52,481 bases of DNA from Paraburkholderia lycopersici (GCF_900096975.1 NZ_FMYQ01000041.1:1-52481), one strand, 5' to 3'; positions 25,156-35,730 are shown, counted from the stretch's first letter. Numbers and translations: made by a program. The notes: a model not told the origin generated them from the sequence alone.

Positions 25156-25779
25156 ATGACGATCAAGGCGGTCGTGTTCGATTTCGGCGGGGTGCTCGTG
25201 GACTGGAGCCCCGAATACCTCTATCGCAAGCTGATTCCCGACGACGACGAGCGCCGCTGGTTCCTCACGCACGTCTGCAAGATGGACTGGGTGATCCGCC
25301 AGGACGGCGGCGAACCGATTGCCGTCGGCACCGAAGCGCTGGTCGCGGCGTTCCCCGCGCACGAGGCGCTGATCCGCGCGTTCTACGAGCGCTGGCACGA
25401 GATGATCGGTGGGCTGCTCGACGGCGGCGTCGCGACCTTCGAGCGTCTGGAGGCCGCGGGTGTGCCGGTCTTCGGCCTCACCAACTGGTCGGCGGAGACG
25501 TTTCCTTGGGCGTGGGAGCGCTTCGGCATCTTGCGGCGCTGCCGCGACGTCGTCGTGTCGGGGCGCGTGAAGCTCGTGAAGCCCGATCCGGCGATCTTCC
25601 ACGAGATGTTCCGCCGGATCGAGGCGCAACTGCCCGGCGTGAGGCCCGAGGAACTCGTATTCATCGACGACAACGCGCGCAACGCCGAAGCCGCCGCGGC
25701 GCTCGGCTGGCATGGCGTGCACCACACGACCAACGCCGCCACCGACGCGAGACTGCGCGAGCTCGGCCTGCCGGTCTGA
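25156..25779 (+). CDS. HAD-superfamily hydrolase
   Basis: The 207-residue protein starts MTIKAVVFDFGGVLVDWSPE, the HAD motif I with nucleophile Asp9 in a DFGGV variant, then FGLTNWSAE (motif II, about 107-115), KLVKPDPAIF (motif III Lys) and LVFIDDNARNAEAA (motif IV). It resembles YihX-like sugar-phosphate phosphatases and 2-haloacid dehalogenase relatives; substrate unknown. It follows the aminopeptidase gene closely and converges with the AsmA-like gene. Confidence 0.9.
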   Translation: MTIKAVVFDFGGVLVDWSPEYLYRKLIPDDDERRWFLTHVCKMDWVIRQDGGEPIAVGTEALVAAFPAHEALIRAFYERWHEMIGGLLDGGVATFERLEAAGVPVFGLTNWSAETFPWAWERFGILRRCRDVVVSGRVKLVKPDPAIFHEMFRRIEAQLPGVRPEELVFIDDNARNAEAAAALGWHGVHHTTNAATDARLRELGLPV

Positions 25780-25802
25780 GCCCGCTTCATTTCGAAGCGG
25801 GC
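25780..25802. terminator. Hairpin between convergent HAD and AsmA-like genes
   Basis: GCCCGCTTC and GAAGCGGGC form a perfect 9-bp stem with a five-base loop immediately after the HAD stop and overlapping the end of the leftward gene. It lacks a good T-run, so termination is plausible but not certain. Confidence 0.5.
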
Positions 25803-26944
25803 GCCGGAGCCACCGGCTGCAACAAGCTGCGCAATGCGTCGGCGATGCCCTTCGCCGTTTGCCCGGCGCCCTTTGCCACGCCCTCGGCGCTCACGCCGAG
25901 CGCCTGCGCGAATCCGGCGCGCAGCTCCGTCATCAGGTTTTCGTTGAGCTTGAACTTCGGATCGCGCAGGTTGCCGTCGAGCACGAAACGCAGCGTGATC
26001 GCGCCCTTGTGCGCCTTCAGCGCGGCCACGGCGGCGCGCGTCGGGATCGAGAGAAACGTGTCGACAGGGTCGTTGCTTTGCGCGAGTTGCAGGTCGTGCA
26101 GCGTGACCGTGCCCGGCGCATGCAGGTGATACCCGCGTACGGTCGAGGTGAGATCGAGGTCCAGCGTGCCGCCGGCCACGTTGGCCTTCGCGCCGGCCTT
26201 TTTCAGCAGATATGGATCGATCGTCCTCACGTCCACGCCGCGCAGTGTCGTGTGCGTCTGCGAATCCTTGCTCGCGATCCGCATCCAGCCGTCGAACGTG
26301 ACGCGGCCCGTATGCGCGGGACCGACGACGTTTCCCGTTACCGAGATGCGCGTGGGCTCCGCGAGCGCGGGCAGATGGATATCGTCGACGCTCGCCAGCG
26401 CGCGGTTCACCGTCACGCGCCACGGCGGATTGCTCACCGAGCGGTCGTAGAACTCGAATGCGCCGTTTTCGAAACCGATATGGTCGATGACCTTTTCCTG
26501 CGGCAGGCTGCGTTCGCCCTGCGCGCCGCTTGCGGGCTGCGAGCCTTGCGCCATGGAATCGCGCAGATTCGGCAGGATCAGGATCGAGCCGCTCTCGCGG
26601 CGCAGCACCGTCATTGTGAAGTCGCTTACGACGATGCTGCGGATATGCACGCGGTGCGAAAACAGGGCGCGCAAGTCGGGCGTGATCGTGATGCGGGCGG
26701 CGTGGAGCGTGTCGGCGGTGGGCCAGTCGGGCGGGGGTTTCAGGCGCACGTCGGCGAGTTCGACGGACGAGAGGTCGAACGCGACGTCGACGTGCGCCGC
26801 CGTGCCGACGGGCGCCAGCGCGCGCTCCACGTAGGCCTTCGCCTCGCGCTGGAGCGCGTAGAGCGTGACGAGCGCCGCGAGCGCGAGCAGCGCGACGACG
26901 ATCGCCACGATGAGGAGAACCCGGTTGCGGAGCGGCATCGCCAT
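25787..26944 (-). CDS. AsmA/DUF748-like envelope protein
   Basis: AAGGA sits just before ATG 26944. The 385-residue product has one N-terminal transmembrane anchor (about 7-28) and a long extracytoplasmic region rich in alternating beta-strand segments, e.g. LTLDVRL-like repeats around VELADVRLKPPPDWP and HIRSIVVSDFTMTVLRRESG, typical of AsmA/DUF748 proteins. This superfamily is linked to lipid transport and outer-membrane homeostasis; role here inferred. The C-terminal tail (about 335-385) is Ala/Gly-rich. Stands alone on the minus strand. Confidence 0.75.
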   Translation of the reverse strand: MAMPLRNRVLLIVAIVVALLALAALVTLYALQREAKAYVERALAPVGTAAHVDVAFDLSSVELADVRLKPPPDWPTADTLHAARITITPDLRALFSHRVHIRSIVVSDFTMTVLRRESGSILILPNLRDSMAQGSQPASGAQGERSLPQEKVIDHIGFENGAFEFYDRSVSNPPWRVTVNRALASVDDIHLPALAEPTRISVTGNVVGPAHTGRVTFDGWMRIASKDSQTHTTLRGVDVRTIDPYLLKKAGAKANVAGGTLDLDLTSTVRGYHLHAPGTVTLHDLQLAQSNDPVDTFLSIPTRAAVAALKAHKGAITLRFVLDGNLRDPKFKLNENLMTELRAGFAQALGVSAEGVAKGAGQTAKGIADALRSLLQPVAPAPASK

Positions 26945-27114
26945 GCGGAATTCCTTGCGGGGAACGGGCTTGAGGACTCAAGCGTAGCGGCTTTCGCGCA
27001 ACCGCCGTGCCGCGCGTGGCTCGATGCACGATCGATGCGCGTGGTCAAAACGAAACGGCGGCCCGAGGGCCGCCGTTGCCGTCGATTTGCGAAAGGCGCT
27101 GGCGCGCCTCCCGG

Positions 27115-28782
<1,668 letters not shown>

Positions 28783-28994
28783 GAGAGTGTCTTTGGAGAA
28801 ACGGGAAAAGGGGGCGGGACGCGGCGCGCGCCGTGTCGGAACCGCGAAATGGGGGTGTTGCGCAAGCCGCTATTGTACGGGGCGCGGGCGATGGGGGGAG
28901 GAACCGGGCAGGCGGCGGGCGGGCTCGTCGCCTTGGCCGTCGTGGCGGGGGCGTGGCGGGTTCGTGGCGGCACGCGGTGCCTATGTCGTCCGGC

Positions 28995-29303
28995 CTATAG
29001 CCACCGCCCGACGCCGCCGTGCCGCGAACAGGTGCCGCTGTGGTGGCGGCTGAAGCTGTAGGTGCCGTCGCGGCACTGGGCGCTCGCGCCCTCGGGCACG
29101 CGGCCCGAGCGAGAGTGGGCGGGCGAGTGGACGGTGTCGCCCGAGCGGTTCTGGTAGCTGTGGTGGTTGTCGAGATCAGTTTCGTCGGGCGTCGCGTAGG
29201 TGGGCTGGAACGCGAAGGCGGGCGCGGCGACGCAGAGCAGCGTCAGGAGTGTGGCGGCGAAGCGGGAGATGCGTGTGGCGTGCGGGGTTCCGGGCAGGTG
29301 CAT
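28995..29303 (-). CDS. Secreted DUF3761 family protein
   Basis: ATG 29303 gives a 102-residue protein with a cleavable signal peptide (MHLPGTPHATRISRFAAT..., cleavage likely after APAFA, about residue 31). The mature part is His/Ser-rich and ends ASAQCRDGTYSFSRHHSGTC then SRHGGVGRWL, the DUF3761 motif with two cysteines that may form a disulphide. Function unknown, periplasmic or secreted. It lies 98 bases downstream of the ychF stop, beyond a terminator. Confidence 0.85.
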   Translation of the reverse strand: MHLPGTPHATRISRFAATLLTLLCVAAPAFAFQPTYATPDETDLDNHHSYQNRSGDTVHSPAHSRSGRVPEGASAQCRDGTYSFSRHHSGTCSRHGGVGRWL

Positions 29304-29351
29304 GTCGATGGTCTCTCGTCTTGTCTTGTTATGGTGAGCGAAGCGGGGCGC

Positions 29352-29379
29352 AAAAAAAAGCCCGCGCGGAGGCGGGCTT
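29352..29379 (-). terminator. Intrinsic terminator of ychF
   Basis: Read leftward, AAGCCCGC and GCGGGCTT form an 8-bp stem followed by eight T residues, 22 bases after the ychF stop. It separates ychF from the DUF3761 gene. Confidence 0.85.
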
Positions 29380-29401
29380 CGATCGTTCGGGCGGCGGTGT
29401 C

Positions 29402-30496
29402 TCAGACGTTGAACAGGAAGTTCATCACATCGCCGTCGCGCACGACGTATTCCTTGCCTTCGGCGCGCATCTTGCCGGCTTCCTTCGCGCCGGTTTCGCC
29501 CTTGTACTGGACGAAATCCTCGAACGCGATGGTCTGCGCGCGGATGAAGCCGCGCTCGAAGTCGGTGTGGATCACGCCCGCGGCCTGCGGGGCCGTATCG
29601 CCGACGTGGATCGTCCACGCGCGCACTTCCTTCACGCCGGCCGTGAAGTAGGTCTGCAGGCCGAGCAGCTTGAAGCCCGCGCGGATCACGCGGTCGAGGC
29701 CCGGCTCGTCCATGCCCATGTCGGCGAGGAATGCGGCCTTGTCTTCGTCTTCGAGATCGGCGATTTCGGCTTCGATCGCGGCGCACACGGCCACCACGGG
29801 CGAGCCTTCGGCCTCGGCGTACTTGCGCACGGCTTCCAGGTGCGGGTTGTTCTCGAAGCCGTCTTCCTTCACGTTCGCGACGTACATCGTCTTCTTCGCG
29901 GTGATGAGGCAGAACGGCTTGAGGAGCGCCTGCTCGTCCTCGTTCAGGTCGAGCGCGCGCACGGGCTTCGCCTGGTCGAGCTGCGCGCGCACCTTTTCGA
30001 GCACGGCGACGAGTTTCGCGGCTTCCTTGTCGTTGCCCGACTTCGCGGCCTTCGAATAGCGCGTGAGCGACTTCTCGACCGTGCCGAGGTCGGCGAGCGC
30101 GAGTTCGGTGTTGATGACTTCGATGTCGGCGAGCGGATCGACCTTGCCCGCCACGTGGATCACGTTGTCGTCCTCGAAGCAGCGCACGACGTGCGTGATG
30201 GCGTCGGTTTCGCGGATGTTGGCGAGGAACTGGTTGCCGAGGCCTTCGCCCTTGCTCGCGCCCGCGACGAGGCCCGCGATGTCGACGAACTCGACCACGG
30301 CCGGCACGACGCGCTCGGGCTTGACGATCTCCGAGAGCGCTTTCAGGCGCGGATCGGGCACCTCGACCACGCCGACGTTCGGCTCGATGGTGCAGAACGG
30401 ATAGTTTTCGGCGGCGATGCCCGCCTTGGTCAGCGCGTTGAACAGGGTGGACTTGCCGACGTTGGGCAAGCCGACGATGCCGCATTTGAGGCTCAT
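29402..30496 (-). CDS. ychF: Redox-regulated ATPase YchF (OBG-family)
   Basis: The 364-residue protein starts MSLKCGIVGLPNVGKSTLFN with the P-loop GLPNVGKST (8-16), then a coiled-coil insertion (about 135-170) and a C-terminal TGS domain (about 280-364, LQTYFTAGVKEVRAWTI and FERGFIRAQTI). Despite the GTPase fold, YchF hydrolyses ATP and binds ribosomes; it affects oxidative-stress responses. Complete and of normal length (E. coli 363 residues). Confidence 0.97.
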   Translation of the reverse strand: MSLKCGIVGLPNVGKSTLFNALTKAGIAAENYPFCTIEPNVGVVEVPDPRLKALSEIVKPERVVPAVVEFVDIAGLVAGASKGEGLGNQFLANIRETDAITHVVRCFEDDNVIHVAGKVDPLADIEVINTELALADLGTVEKSLTRYSKAAKSGNDKEAAKLVAVLEKVRAQLDQAKPVRALDLNEDEQALLKPFCLITAKKTMYVANVKEDGFENNPHLEAVRKYAEAEGSPVVAVCAAIEAEIADLEDEDKAAFLADMGMDEPGLDRVIRAGFKLLGLQTYFTAGVKEVRAWTIHVGDTAPQAAGVIHTDFERGFIRAQTIAFEDFVQYKGETGAKEAGKMRAEGKEYVVRDGDVMNFLFNV

Positions 30497-30819
30497 GAAA
30501 ATCTCTGCATGTCAGGGTGGTGACGTGCGGCTCGCCGCGCGCGAAGCGCCCGGGTCCGGGCGTCTCGCGAAAGCGCAGGCGGCGGGCGGGGCGGCGCAGG
30601 TGGCACGTCGGGGGGCGTGACGCGGGTCAGCGGGTCACGAAAACCGTAATTGTAACCTTCTCCGGCGGCGGGTTCGGGGCGGGCCGCGCCGGTAGCCGCC
30701 GCGAGTCGCGCATTCGCGCTGCGACGCCTTGTAGCGTCGGGCGGCGCGCGTTCTTTGCTGCGTCGCAACAATGCCCCATCCGTCCCTGTCAGACAAGTCC
30801 TCGCGGCTATAATGCGCGG
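30497..30819. other. Divergent spacer between ychF and the UbiH-type gene
   Basis: These 323 bases contain the ychF upstream region on one side and the promoter of the hydroxylase gene on the other. A weak leftward TACAAT near 30649-30654 could serve ychF but no matching -35 is seen. No gene, repeat or structured RNA recognised. Confidence 0.6.
30786..30813 (+). promoter_or_regulatory. Promoter abutting the UbiH-type start codon (likely leaderless mRNA)
   Basis: A perfect TATAAT at 30808-30813 is preceded by CTGTCA (30786-30791, 16-base spacer). Six bases later comes the ATG at 30820, where the transcript would start, leaving no room for a ribosome-binding site. Confidence 0.65.
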
Positions 30820-31992
30820 ATGACTGCAAGCAACCAGACCTTTGACGTCGCCGTGATCGGCGGCGGGCTCGTCGGCAAGTCGGCGGCGCTCGCGCTGACC
30901 CAGGGCGGCTTGCGCGTGGCGCTGCTCGCGCAGCCCTGCGCGTCGCTGCCGGCCGGCGCCGTGTTCGACGCGCGCGTCTACGCTTTCTCGCGCAGTTCGC
31001 AGGCGCTGTTCGAGCGGTTGCGGGTCTGGCAGGCCGTCGACGCCGCGCGCCTCACTCCCGTCTTCGACATGCGCGTATTCGGCGACGCCGCCGCAGAGCT
31101 GCATTTCTCGGCGTATCAGGCTTCCGTTTCGCAGCTCGCGTGGATCGCCGAGTCGTCGGTCGTCGAGCGCGCGCTCGACGCGGCGCTGCACTTCCAGCCC
31201 AACCTCACGTGGATCGATACGCGCGCGCAGACACTCGACGTGAAGCCCGACGCCGCCGTCATCGGCCTCGCGAATGGCCGCACGATCGAAGCCGATCTGG
31301 CGGTCGGCGCCGACGGCGCGCATTCGTGGGTGCGCTCGCAGATCGGCTCGAAGGTCGCGCGGCGCGATTACCGTCAAACGGGCGTGGTCGCCAACTTTCT
31401 GGCGCAGAAGCCGCACGGCGAAACGGCGTACCAGTGGTTCCGCGAGGGCGAGATCATCGCGCTGCTGCCGTTGCCTGACCAGCACGTGTCGCTCGTCTGG
31501 TCGGCGCAGACGGAGCACGCCGACGCGCTCCTCGGGCTCGAACCGGAGCAGCTCGCCGCCGAAGTCGAGCGCGTTTCGCAGGGCCAGTTGGGCGCGCTCG
31601 AATGCGTGACGCCCGCGCGCGGCTTTCCGCTTTCGCTGCAGACCGTCGATCGCCTGATCGCGCCGCGCGTCGCGCTGGTCGGCGACGCGGCGCATCTCAT
31701 CCACCCGCTCGCCGGCCAGGGCGTGAACCTCGGCCTGCGCGACGTCGCCGCGCTCGTCGACGTCGTCGCGAAGAAAGAGGCGTTCCGCGACCTCGGCGAC
31801 ACCGTGCTGCTGCGCCGCTACGAACGCGGCCGCCGCGAGGACATCCAGAAGCTCGTCGTCGCCACCGACGGCCTGCAGCGGCTCTTCTCGGTTCCCGGCA
31901 CGCTCGCCCGCGCGGTGCGCAACACGGGCATGGCCTTCGTGGGCGCGCAGCCGCTGCTCAAGCGCTGGCTCGTGGCCTCGGCGCTCGGCTGA
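30820..31992 (+). CDS. UbiH/UbiF/COQ6-family FAD-dependent hydroxylase
   Basis: The 390-residue protein starts MTASNQTFDVAVIGGGLVGK with the dinucleotide-binding GxGxxG (VIGGGLVG, 12-19), a middle LAVGADGAHSWVRSQIG (the DG motif, about 160-176) and VALVGDAAHLIHPLAGQGVN (about 284-303), the second FAD motif of aromatic hydroxylases. It should hydroxylate the benzoquinone ring during ubiquinone synthesis; which position cannot be told. It has its own promoter and probably begins translation without a leader. dsbC follows 182 bases later on the same strand. Confidence 0.9.
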   Translation: MTASNQTFDVAVIGGGLVGKSAALALTQGGLRVALLAQPCASLPAGAVFDARVYAFSRSSQALFERLRVWQAVDAARLTPVFDMRVFGDAAAELHFSAYQASVSQLAWIAESSVVERALDAALHFQPNLTWIDTRAQTLDVKPDAAVIGLANGRTIEADLAVGADGAHSWVRSQIGSKVARRDYRQTGVVANFLAQKPHGETAYQWFREGEIIALLPLPDQHVSLVWSAQTEHADALLGLEPEQLAAEVERVSQGQLGALECVTPARGFPLSLQTVDRLIAPRVALVGDAAHLIHPLAGQGVNLGLRDVAALVDVVAKKEAFRDLGDTVLLRRYERGRREDIQKLVVATDGLQRLFSVPGTLARAVRNTGMAFVGAQPLLKRWLVASALG

Positions 31993-32174
31993 CGGCCACG
32001 CGCCTGCCGCCGCAGCGGGCATTTCGGTGCTCGCGGCCCGGTGCGGCTTAGAATGGGCGTATTCGCTCTGCGGTGCCGGCGAAGCCAGCGCTTTCTGCGC
32101 CCGCCGCGCGGCCATCCAACGGAACCTTGCGCGCGCCAGCATTGCGCGGCGCGCCCGAATCAGGAACGCATTCC

Positions 32175-32918
32175 ATGCAAACGCGCAGACACTACACCAC
32201 GCGCGTCGCCGCGCTCGCGCTCGCGGCGGCTGCCTCGGCGCTCGGCTGCTCGGCGCAGGCCGATCAGACCACCGACAAGATCAGGTCGGCGCTGCAGTCG
32301 CGCCTCGGCATCGACGCCGGCGACATCAAGGGCATCACGCGGGCGCCCATGCCCGGCCTCTACGAAATCAATCTCGGCACGCAGATCGTCTACAGCGACG
32401 CCAACGGCGACTACGTGCTCAACGGCGAACTGATCGACACCAGGGCGCATCGCAATCTCACCGAGTCGCGCCTCAACGAGATCAACCGGGTGGACTTCGC
32501 GAAGCTGCCGCTGGACAACGCGGTCAAGGTCGTCAAGGGCGACGGCAAGCGCAAGATGGCCGTGTTCTCCGATCCGAACTGCCCGTACTGCCATCAGCTC
32601 GAAAGCACGCTCAAGTCGATCGACAACGTGACGGTCTACACCTTCCTGTACCCGGTGCTCTCGCCCGATTCGACGGCGAAGGCGAAGCAGATCTGGTGCT
32701 CGTCCGACCGCGCGAAGGCGTGGGAGTCGTGGATGGTCGACCGCAAGGCGCCCACGGCGGCCGGCACCTGCGACACGGCCGCGATCGACAGCAATCTCGC
32801 GCTCGGCGCGAAGATGAACGTGACCGGCACGCCCACCGTGATCCTGGCGGACGGCACGCGGCTGCCCGGCGCGGTCAGCGCCGAGCGGCTGGAGCGCGGA
32901 TTGAACGGCGCACATTGA
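32175..32918 (+). CDS. dsbC: DsbC-family disulphide isomerase
   Basis: The 247-residue precursor has a signal peptide (MQTRRHYTTRVAALALAAAA, cleavage probably after AQA, residue 29), an N-terminal dimerisation domain (about 35-90) and a thioredoxin-fold domain with the active site CPYC in DPNCPYCHQL (about 136) and cis-proline in TGTPTVILADG. DsbC proof-reads wrong disulphides in periplasmic proteins and is kept reduced by DsbD. Complete; followed by a terminator. Confidence 0.94.
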   Translation: MQTRRHYTTRVAALALAAAASALGCSAQADQTTDKIRSALQSRLGIDAGDIKGITRAPMPGLYEINLGTQIVYSDANGDYVLNGELIDTRAHRNLTESRLNEINRVDFAKLPLDNAVKVVKGDGKRKMAVFSDPNCPYCHQLESTLKSIDNVTVYTFLYPVLSPDSTAKAKQIWCSSDRAKAWESWMVDRKAPTAAGTCDTAAIDSNLALGAKMNVTGTPTVILADGTRLPGAVSAERLERGLNGAH

Positions 32919-32935
32919 AGCCACGCCTGAACCCG

Positions 32936-32964
32936 CCGGCCGCCTTCGCGGCCGGTGCTTTTTT
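32936..32964 (+). terminator. Intrinsic terminator of dsbC
   Basis: CCGGCCGC and GCGGCCGG form a perfect 8-bp stem (loop CTTC) followed by TGCTTTTTT, 18 bases after the dsbC stop. Confidence 0.88.
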
Positions 32965-33042
32965 GTCCGGCGCGTTTTGCCCGCCGCGCGTGCCGTAATC
33001 GCATTCCGTGTCCGCTGACCGAACCTCTCACCGATCCCGCCG

Positions 33043-34833
33043 ATGAAGCCGATCCGATACACCATCGTCCCGAAGAATCCCGCCGCACATCTGTTCGAGG
33101 TGACGCTCACACTCGTCGATCCCGCACCCGAGGGCCAGCGCTTCATGCTGCCCGTGTGGATTCCGGGCAGCTACATGGTGCGCGAGTTCGCGCGCAATAT
33201 CGTCGCGCTGCGCGCGTTCAACGACGCCGGCCGCAGGGTGCGCGTGACGAAGACCGACAAGCATTCGTGGCAGGCCGCGCCCGTGAAGGGCGCGCTCACG
33301 CTGCGCTACGAGGTCTACGCGTGGGACCTGTCGGTGCGCGCCGCGCATCTCGACGACACGGTGGGCTTCTTCAACGGCACGAGCGTGTTTCTCGCGGCGC
33401 TCGGCCATGAGGAGGCCCAGCATGTCGTGGATATCCAGCGTCCCGACGGCCATGCGTACCGTCACTGGCGCGTCGGCACGGCGCTCGCCGAGGCGCGCGG
33501 CACCAAGCGCTACGGCTTCGGCGAATATACGGCCTCGTGCCATGACGAGCTGATCGATCATCCGGTCACGCTTGGCGAGTTCACGCTCGCGAGCTTCAAG
33601 GCGCATGGCGTGCCGCACGACATCGTGATCGCGGGCCGCGTGGTGTCGCTCGACACCGAACGTCTGGCCGCCGATCTCAAGAAGATCTGCGAGGCGCAGA
33701 TCGCGCTCTTCGAGCCCCGCACGAAGCGCGCGCCGATGGAGCGCTACGTGTTCATGACGCAGGCCGTGAGCGACGGTTACGGCGGCCTCGAGCATCGCGC
33801 ATCGACGGCGCTCATCTGCAACCGGACGGACCTTCCGGTGAAGGGCAAGCCGGAGACGTCGGAAGGCTACCGCACCTATCTCGGCCTGTGCAGCCACGAG
33901 TACTTCCACACCTGGAACGTGAAGCGCATCAAGCCCGCCGCATTCGTGCCGTACGACCTCGCGCGCGAGGACTACACGTCGCTCCTGTGGCTTTTCGAGG
34001 GCTTCACGTCCTATTACGACGATCTGATGCTCGTGCGCAGCGGCCTCATTTCCGCCGACGAATATTTCGGTCTCCTCGGCAAGACGATAGCCGGCGTGCT
34101 GCGCGGCGCGGGGCGCCTCAAGCAGAGCGTCGCGGAAAGCTCGTTCGACGCGTGGGTGAAGTACTACCGCCAGGACGAGAATGCGTCGAATTCGATCGTG
34201 AGCTACTACACGAAGGGCTCGCTCGTCGCGCTCTCGTTCGATCTGGCCATTCGCGCCGAAACGAACGGGCGCAAATCGCTCGACGACGTCATGCGCCTCC
34301 TGTGGCAGCGCTATGGACGCGACTTCTATCGCGGCAAGCCGGTCGGCGTGGGTGAGGACGACGTCGAGGCGCTGATTGCCGAGGCGACGGGCGTGGAGCT
34401 TGGCACGCTCTTTAGCGACGCGGTGCGCGGCACGCGCGATCTGCCGCTCGCGGCGCTGTTCGAGCCGTTCGGCGTGACGCTCGAAGGCGAGCCCGAACGC
34501 GGCGCGAAGCCTTCGCTTGGCGCACGCCTGCGCGGCGGCGCGGACGCGACGCTCGCGGTGGTCTACGAAGGCGGCGCGGCGCAGAAGGCCGGGCTTTCGG
34601 CCGGCGACGCGCTCGTCGCGCTCGACGGCCTGCGCGTGACGGGTTCGAATCTCGACACGCTGCTCTCGCGTTATCAGCCCGGCGCGAAGGTCGAGATACA
34701 CGCGTTTCGCCGCGACGAGCTGCGCATTGCGCGCCTGACGCTCGATGCGCCCGATATTGCGCGCTACAAGCTCACCGCCGCGGACAAGCGCGCGGCCGTG
34801 CGCGGCCTGCGCGAGCGCTGGCTGGCGGCCTGA
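33043..34833 (+). CDS. M61-family metallopeptidase with PDZ domain
   Basis: The 596-residue protein has an N-terminal beta-domain (PVWIPGSYMVREFARNI, 37-53), a gluzincin catalytic domain with zinc site HEYFH (285-289) in SHEYFHTWNVKRIKP and the downstream Glu ligand in LLWLFEGFTSYYDDL (about 312-326), and a C-terminal PDZ domain (about 500-580, with GLSAGDALVALDG). This is the glycyl-aminopeptidase (M61) family layout. No signal peptide is evident, so it is probably cytoplasmic. Single gene with a strong terminator downstream. Confidence 0.93.
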   Translation: MKPIRYTIVPKNPAAHLFEVTLTLVDPAPEGQRFMLPVWIPGSYMVREFARNIVALRAFNDAGRRVRVTKTDKHSWQAAPVKGALTLRYEVYAWDLSVRAAHLDDTVGFFNGTSVFLAALGHEEAQHVVDIQRPDGHAYRHWRVGTALAEARGTKRYGFGEYTASCHDELIDHPVTLGEFTLASFKAHGVPHDIVIAGRVVSLDTERLAADLKKICEAQIALFEPRTKRAPMERYVFMTQAVSDGYGGLEHRASTALICNRTDLPVKGKPETSEGYRTYLGLCSHEYFHTWNVKRIKPAAFVPYDLAREDYTSLLWLFEGFTSYYDDLMLVRSGLISADEYFGLLGKTIAGVLRGAGRLKQSVAESSFDAWVKYYRQDENASNSIVSYYTKGSLVALSFDLAIRAETNGRKSLDDVMRLLWQRYGRDFYRGKPVGVGEDDVEALIAEATGVELGTLFSDAVRGTRDLPLAALFEPFGVTLEGEPERGAKPSLGARLRGGADATLAVVYEGGAAQKAGLSAGDALVALDGLRVTGSNLDTLLSRYQPGAKVEIHAFRRDELRIARLTLDAPDIARYKLTAADKRAAVRGLRERWLAA

Positions 34834-34884
34834 TCGCACGACGCGAGAGGCTGCGTTTCGCGCAGTCGTTCGCGCGGCGACACC

Positions 34885-34920
34885 GAAAACGGCGCGGGGC
34901 ATGACGCCCGCGCCGTTTTC
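34885..34920. terminator. Terminator after the M61 peptidase gene
   Basis: GAAAACGGCGCGGG pairs perfectly with CCCGCGCCGTTTTC (14 bp, 8-base loop); the T-run lies inside the right arm, with matching A residues on the left, so it may act in both directions. Confidence 0.8.
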
Positions 34921-34928
34921 ATGCCGGC

Positions 34929-34952
34929 GATTGTTCTATCGCTGCAACAATC
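34929..34952. promoter_or_regulatory. Inverted repeat upstream of azoR (possible operator)
   Basis: GATTGTT and AACAATC are perfect 7-base arms separated by 10 bases, about 94 bases before the azoR start. The layout suits a dimeric regulator such as a LysR- or MarR-type protein; none is encoded nearby. Confidence 0.4.
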
Positions 34953-35008
34953 CGTCATCGGCGGACTACTTTTTCGGGGCGCAGCAAAAAAACACAATGC
35001 CTTCACTC

Positions 35009-35022
35009 GCGCAACGTTGCGC
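35009..35022. promoter_or_regulatory. 14-bp palindrome just upstream of azoR
   Basis: GCGCAACGTTGCGC is a perfect palindrome 24 bases before the azoR ATG and 12 bases before its ribosome-binding site. A repressor binding here would block transcription or the translation start; regulator unknown. Confidence 0.4.
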
Positions 35023-35045
35023 AACTGAGACCCGAAGGAGCCACC

Positions 35046-35642
35046 ATGACCACGATCCTGCAAATCAATTCCGCCGCCCGCTCGCAAGGCGCCCAGTCGA
35101 CGCTGCTCGTCAACGAATTGACGGCCAGGCTGCAACAATCGAATCCGGGCGCGCAAGTCGTCACGCGCAACCTGCAAGCCGATCCGCTGCCGCATCTCGA
35201 CGACGCCGTTCTCGGCGCGTTCTTCACGCCCGCCGAGCAGCGCACGCCGGAGCAGCAGGCCATCGCCGCGCGCAGCGAAGCGCTGATCGCGGAACTGCAG
35301 GCAGCGGACATCGTCGTGATCGGCGCACCGCTCTACAACTTCGGCATCTCGTCGCAGCTCAAGACGTACTTCGACTGGATCGCGCGCGCCGGCATCACGT
35401 TCCGCTACGGCGCGAACGGTCCGGAAGGCCTCGTGACGGGCAAGAAGGTGTTCGTGGTCTCGGCGCGCGGCGGCAAGTACCAGGGCACGCCGCACGACAG
35501 CCAGACGCCGTACCTGAAGTCGTTCCTCGGCTTCCTCGGCATGACCGACGTGAACTTCATCTACGCCGAAGGCCTGAACATGGGCCCGGAAGCGGCAAGT
35601 GCGGCACTCGCGAGCGCGCGCGAGGCGATTGCTGCGGCATAA
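35046..35642 (+). CDS. azoR: FMN-dependent NADH-azoreductase
   Basis: The 198-residue flavodoxin-fold protein starts MTTILQINSAARSQGAQSTL after GAAGGAG. FMN-binding loops are visible in NSAARSQGAQS (8-18), APLYNFGISSQLKTYFDWI (about 94-112) and VSARGGKYQGTP (about 137-148). AzoR homodimers reduce azo dyes and quinones with two electrons, protecting against thiol-reactive stress. Single gene between two strong terminators; two palindromes upstream suggest induction by a repressor-type regulator. Confidence 0.95.
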   Translation: MTTILQINSAARSQGAQSTLLVNELTARLQQSNPGAQVVTRNLQADPLPHLDDAVLGAFFTPAEQRTPEQQAIAARSEALIAELQAADIVVIGAPLYNFGISSQLKTYFDWIARAGITFRYGANGPEGLVTGKKVFVVSARGGKYQGTPHDSQTPYLKSFLGFLGMTDVNFIYAEGLNMGPEAASAALASAREAIAAA

Positions 35643-35670
35643 CGCTGCCGGTTGACTGCCGTAAAAGCAG

Positions 35671-35703
35671 AAACGCCACGAAAGCAATTTCGTGGCGTTT
35701 TTC
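35671..35703. terminator. Bidirectional terminator between azoR and ung
   Basis: AAACGCCACGAAA and TTTCGTGGCGTTT form a perfect 13-bp stem (loop GCAA) followed by more T residues; it suits both converging genes. Confidence 0.92.
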
Positions 35704-35730
35704 ATTGCGCGGCGTTGCGCGATGCGAGGA

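Noticed and set aside
23452..25170. Frame extending upstream of the HAD hydrolase as a fusion with peptidase sequence
   Set aside because: The upstream part is an off-frame reading of the aminopeptidase; the HAD domain starts at its own ATG 25156.
29304..30485. Extension of the DUF3761 frame across ychF
   Set aside because: Off-frame shadow of ychF; the true protein has its own signal peptide and start at 29303.
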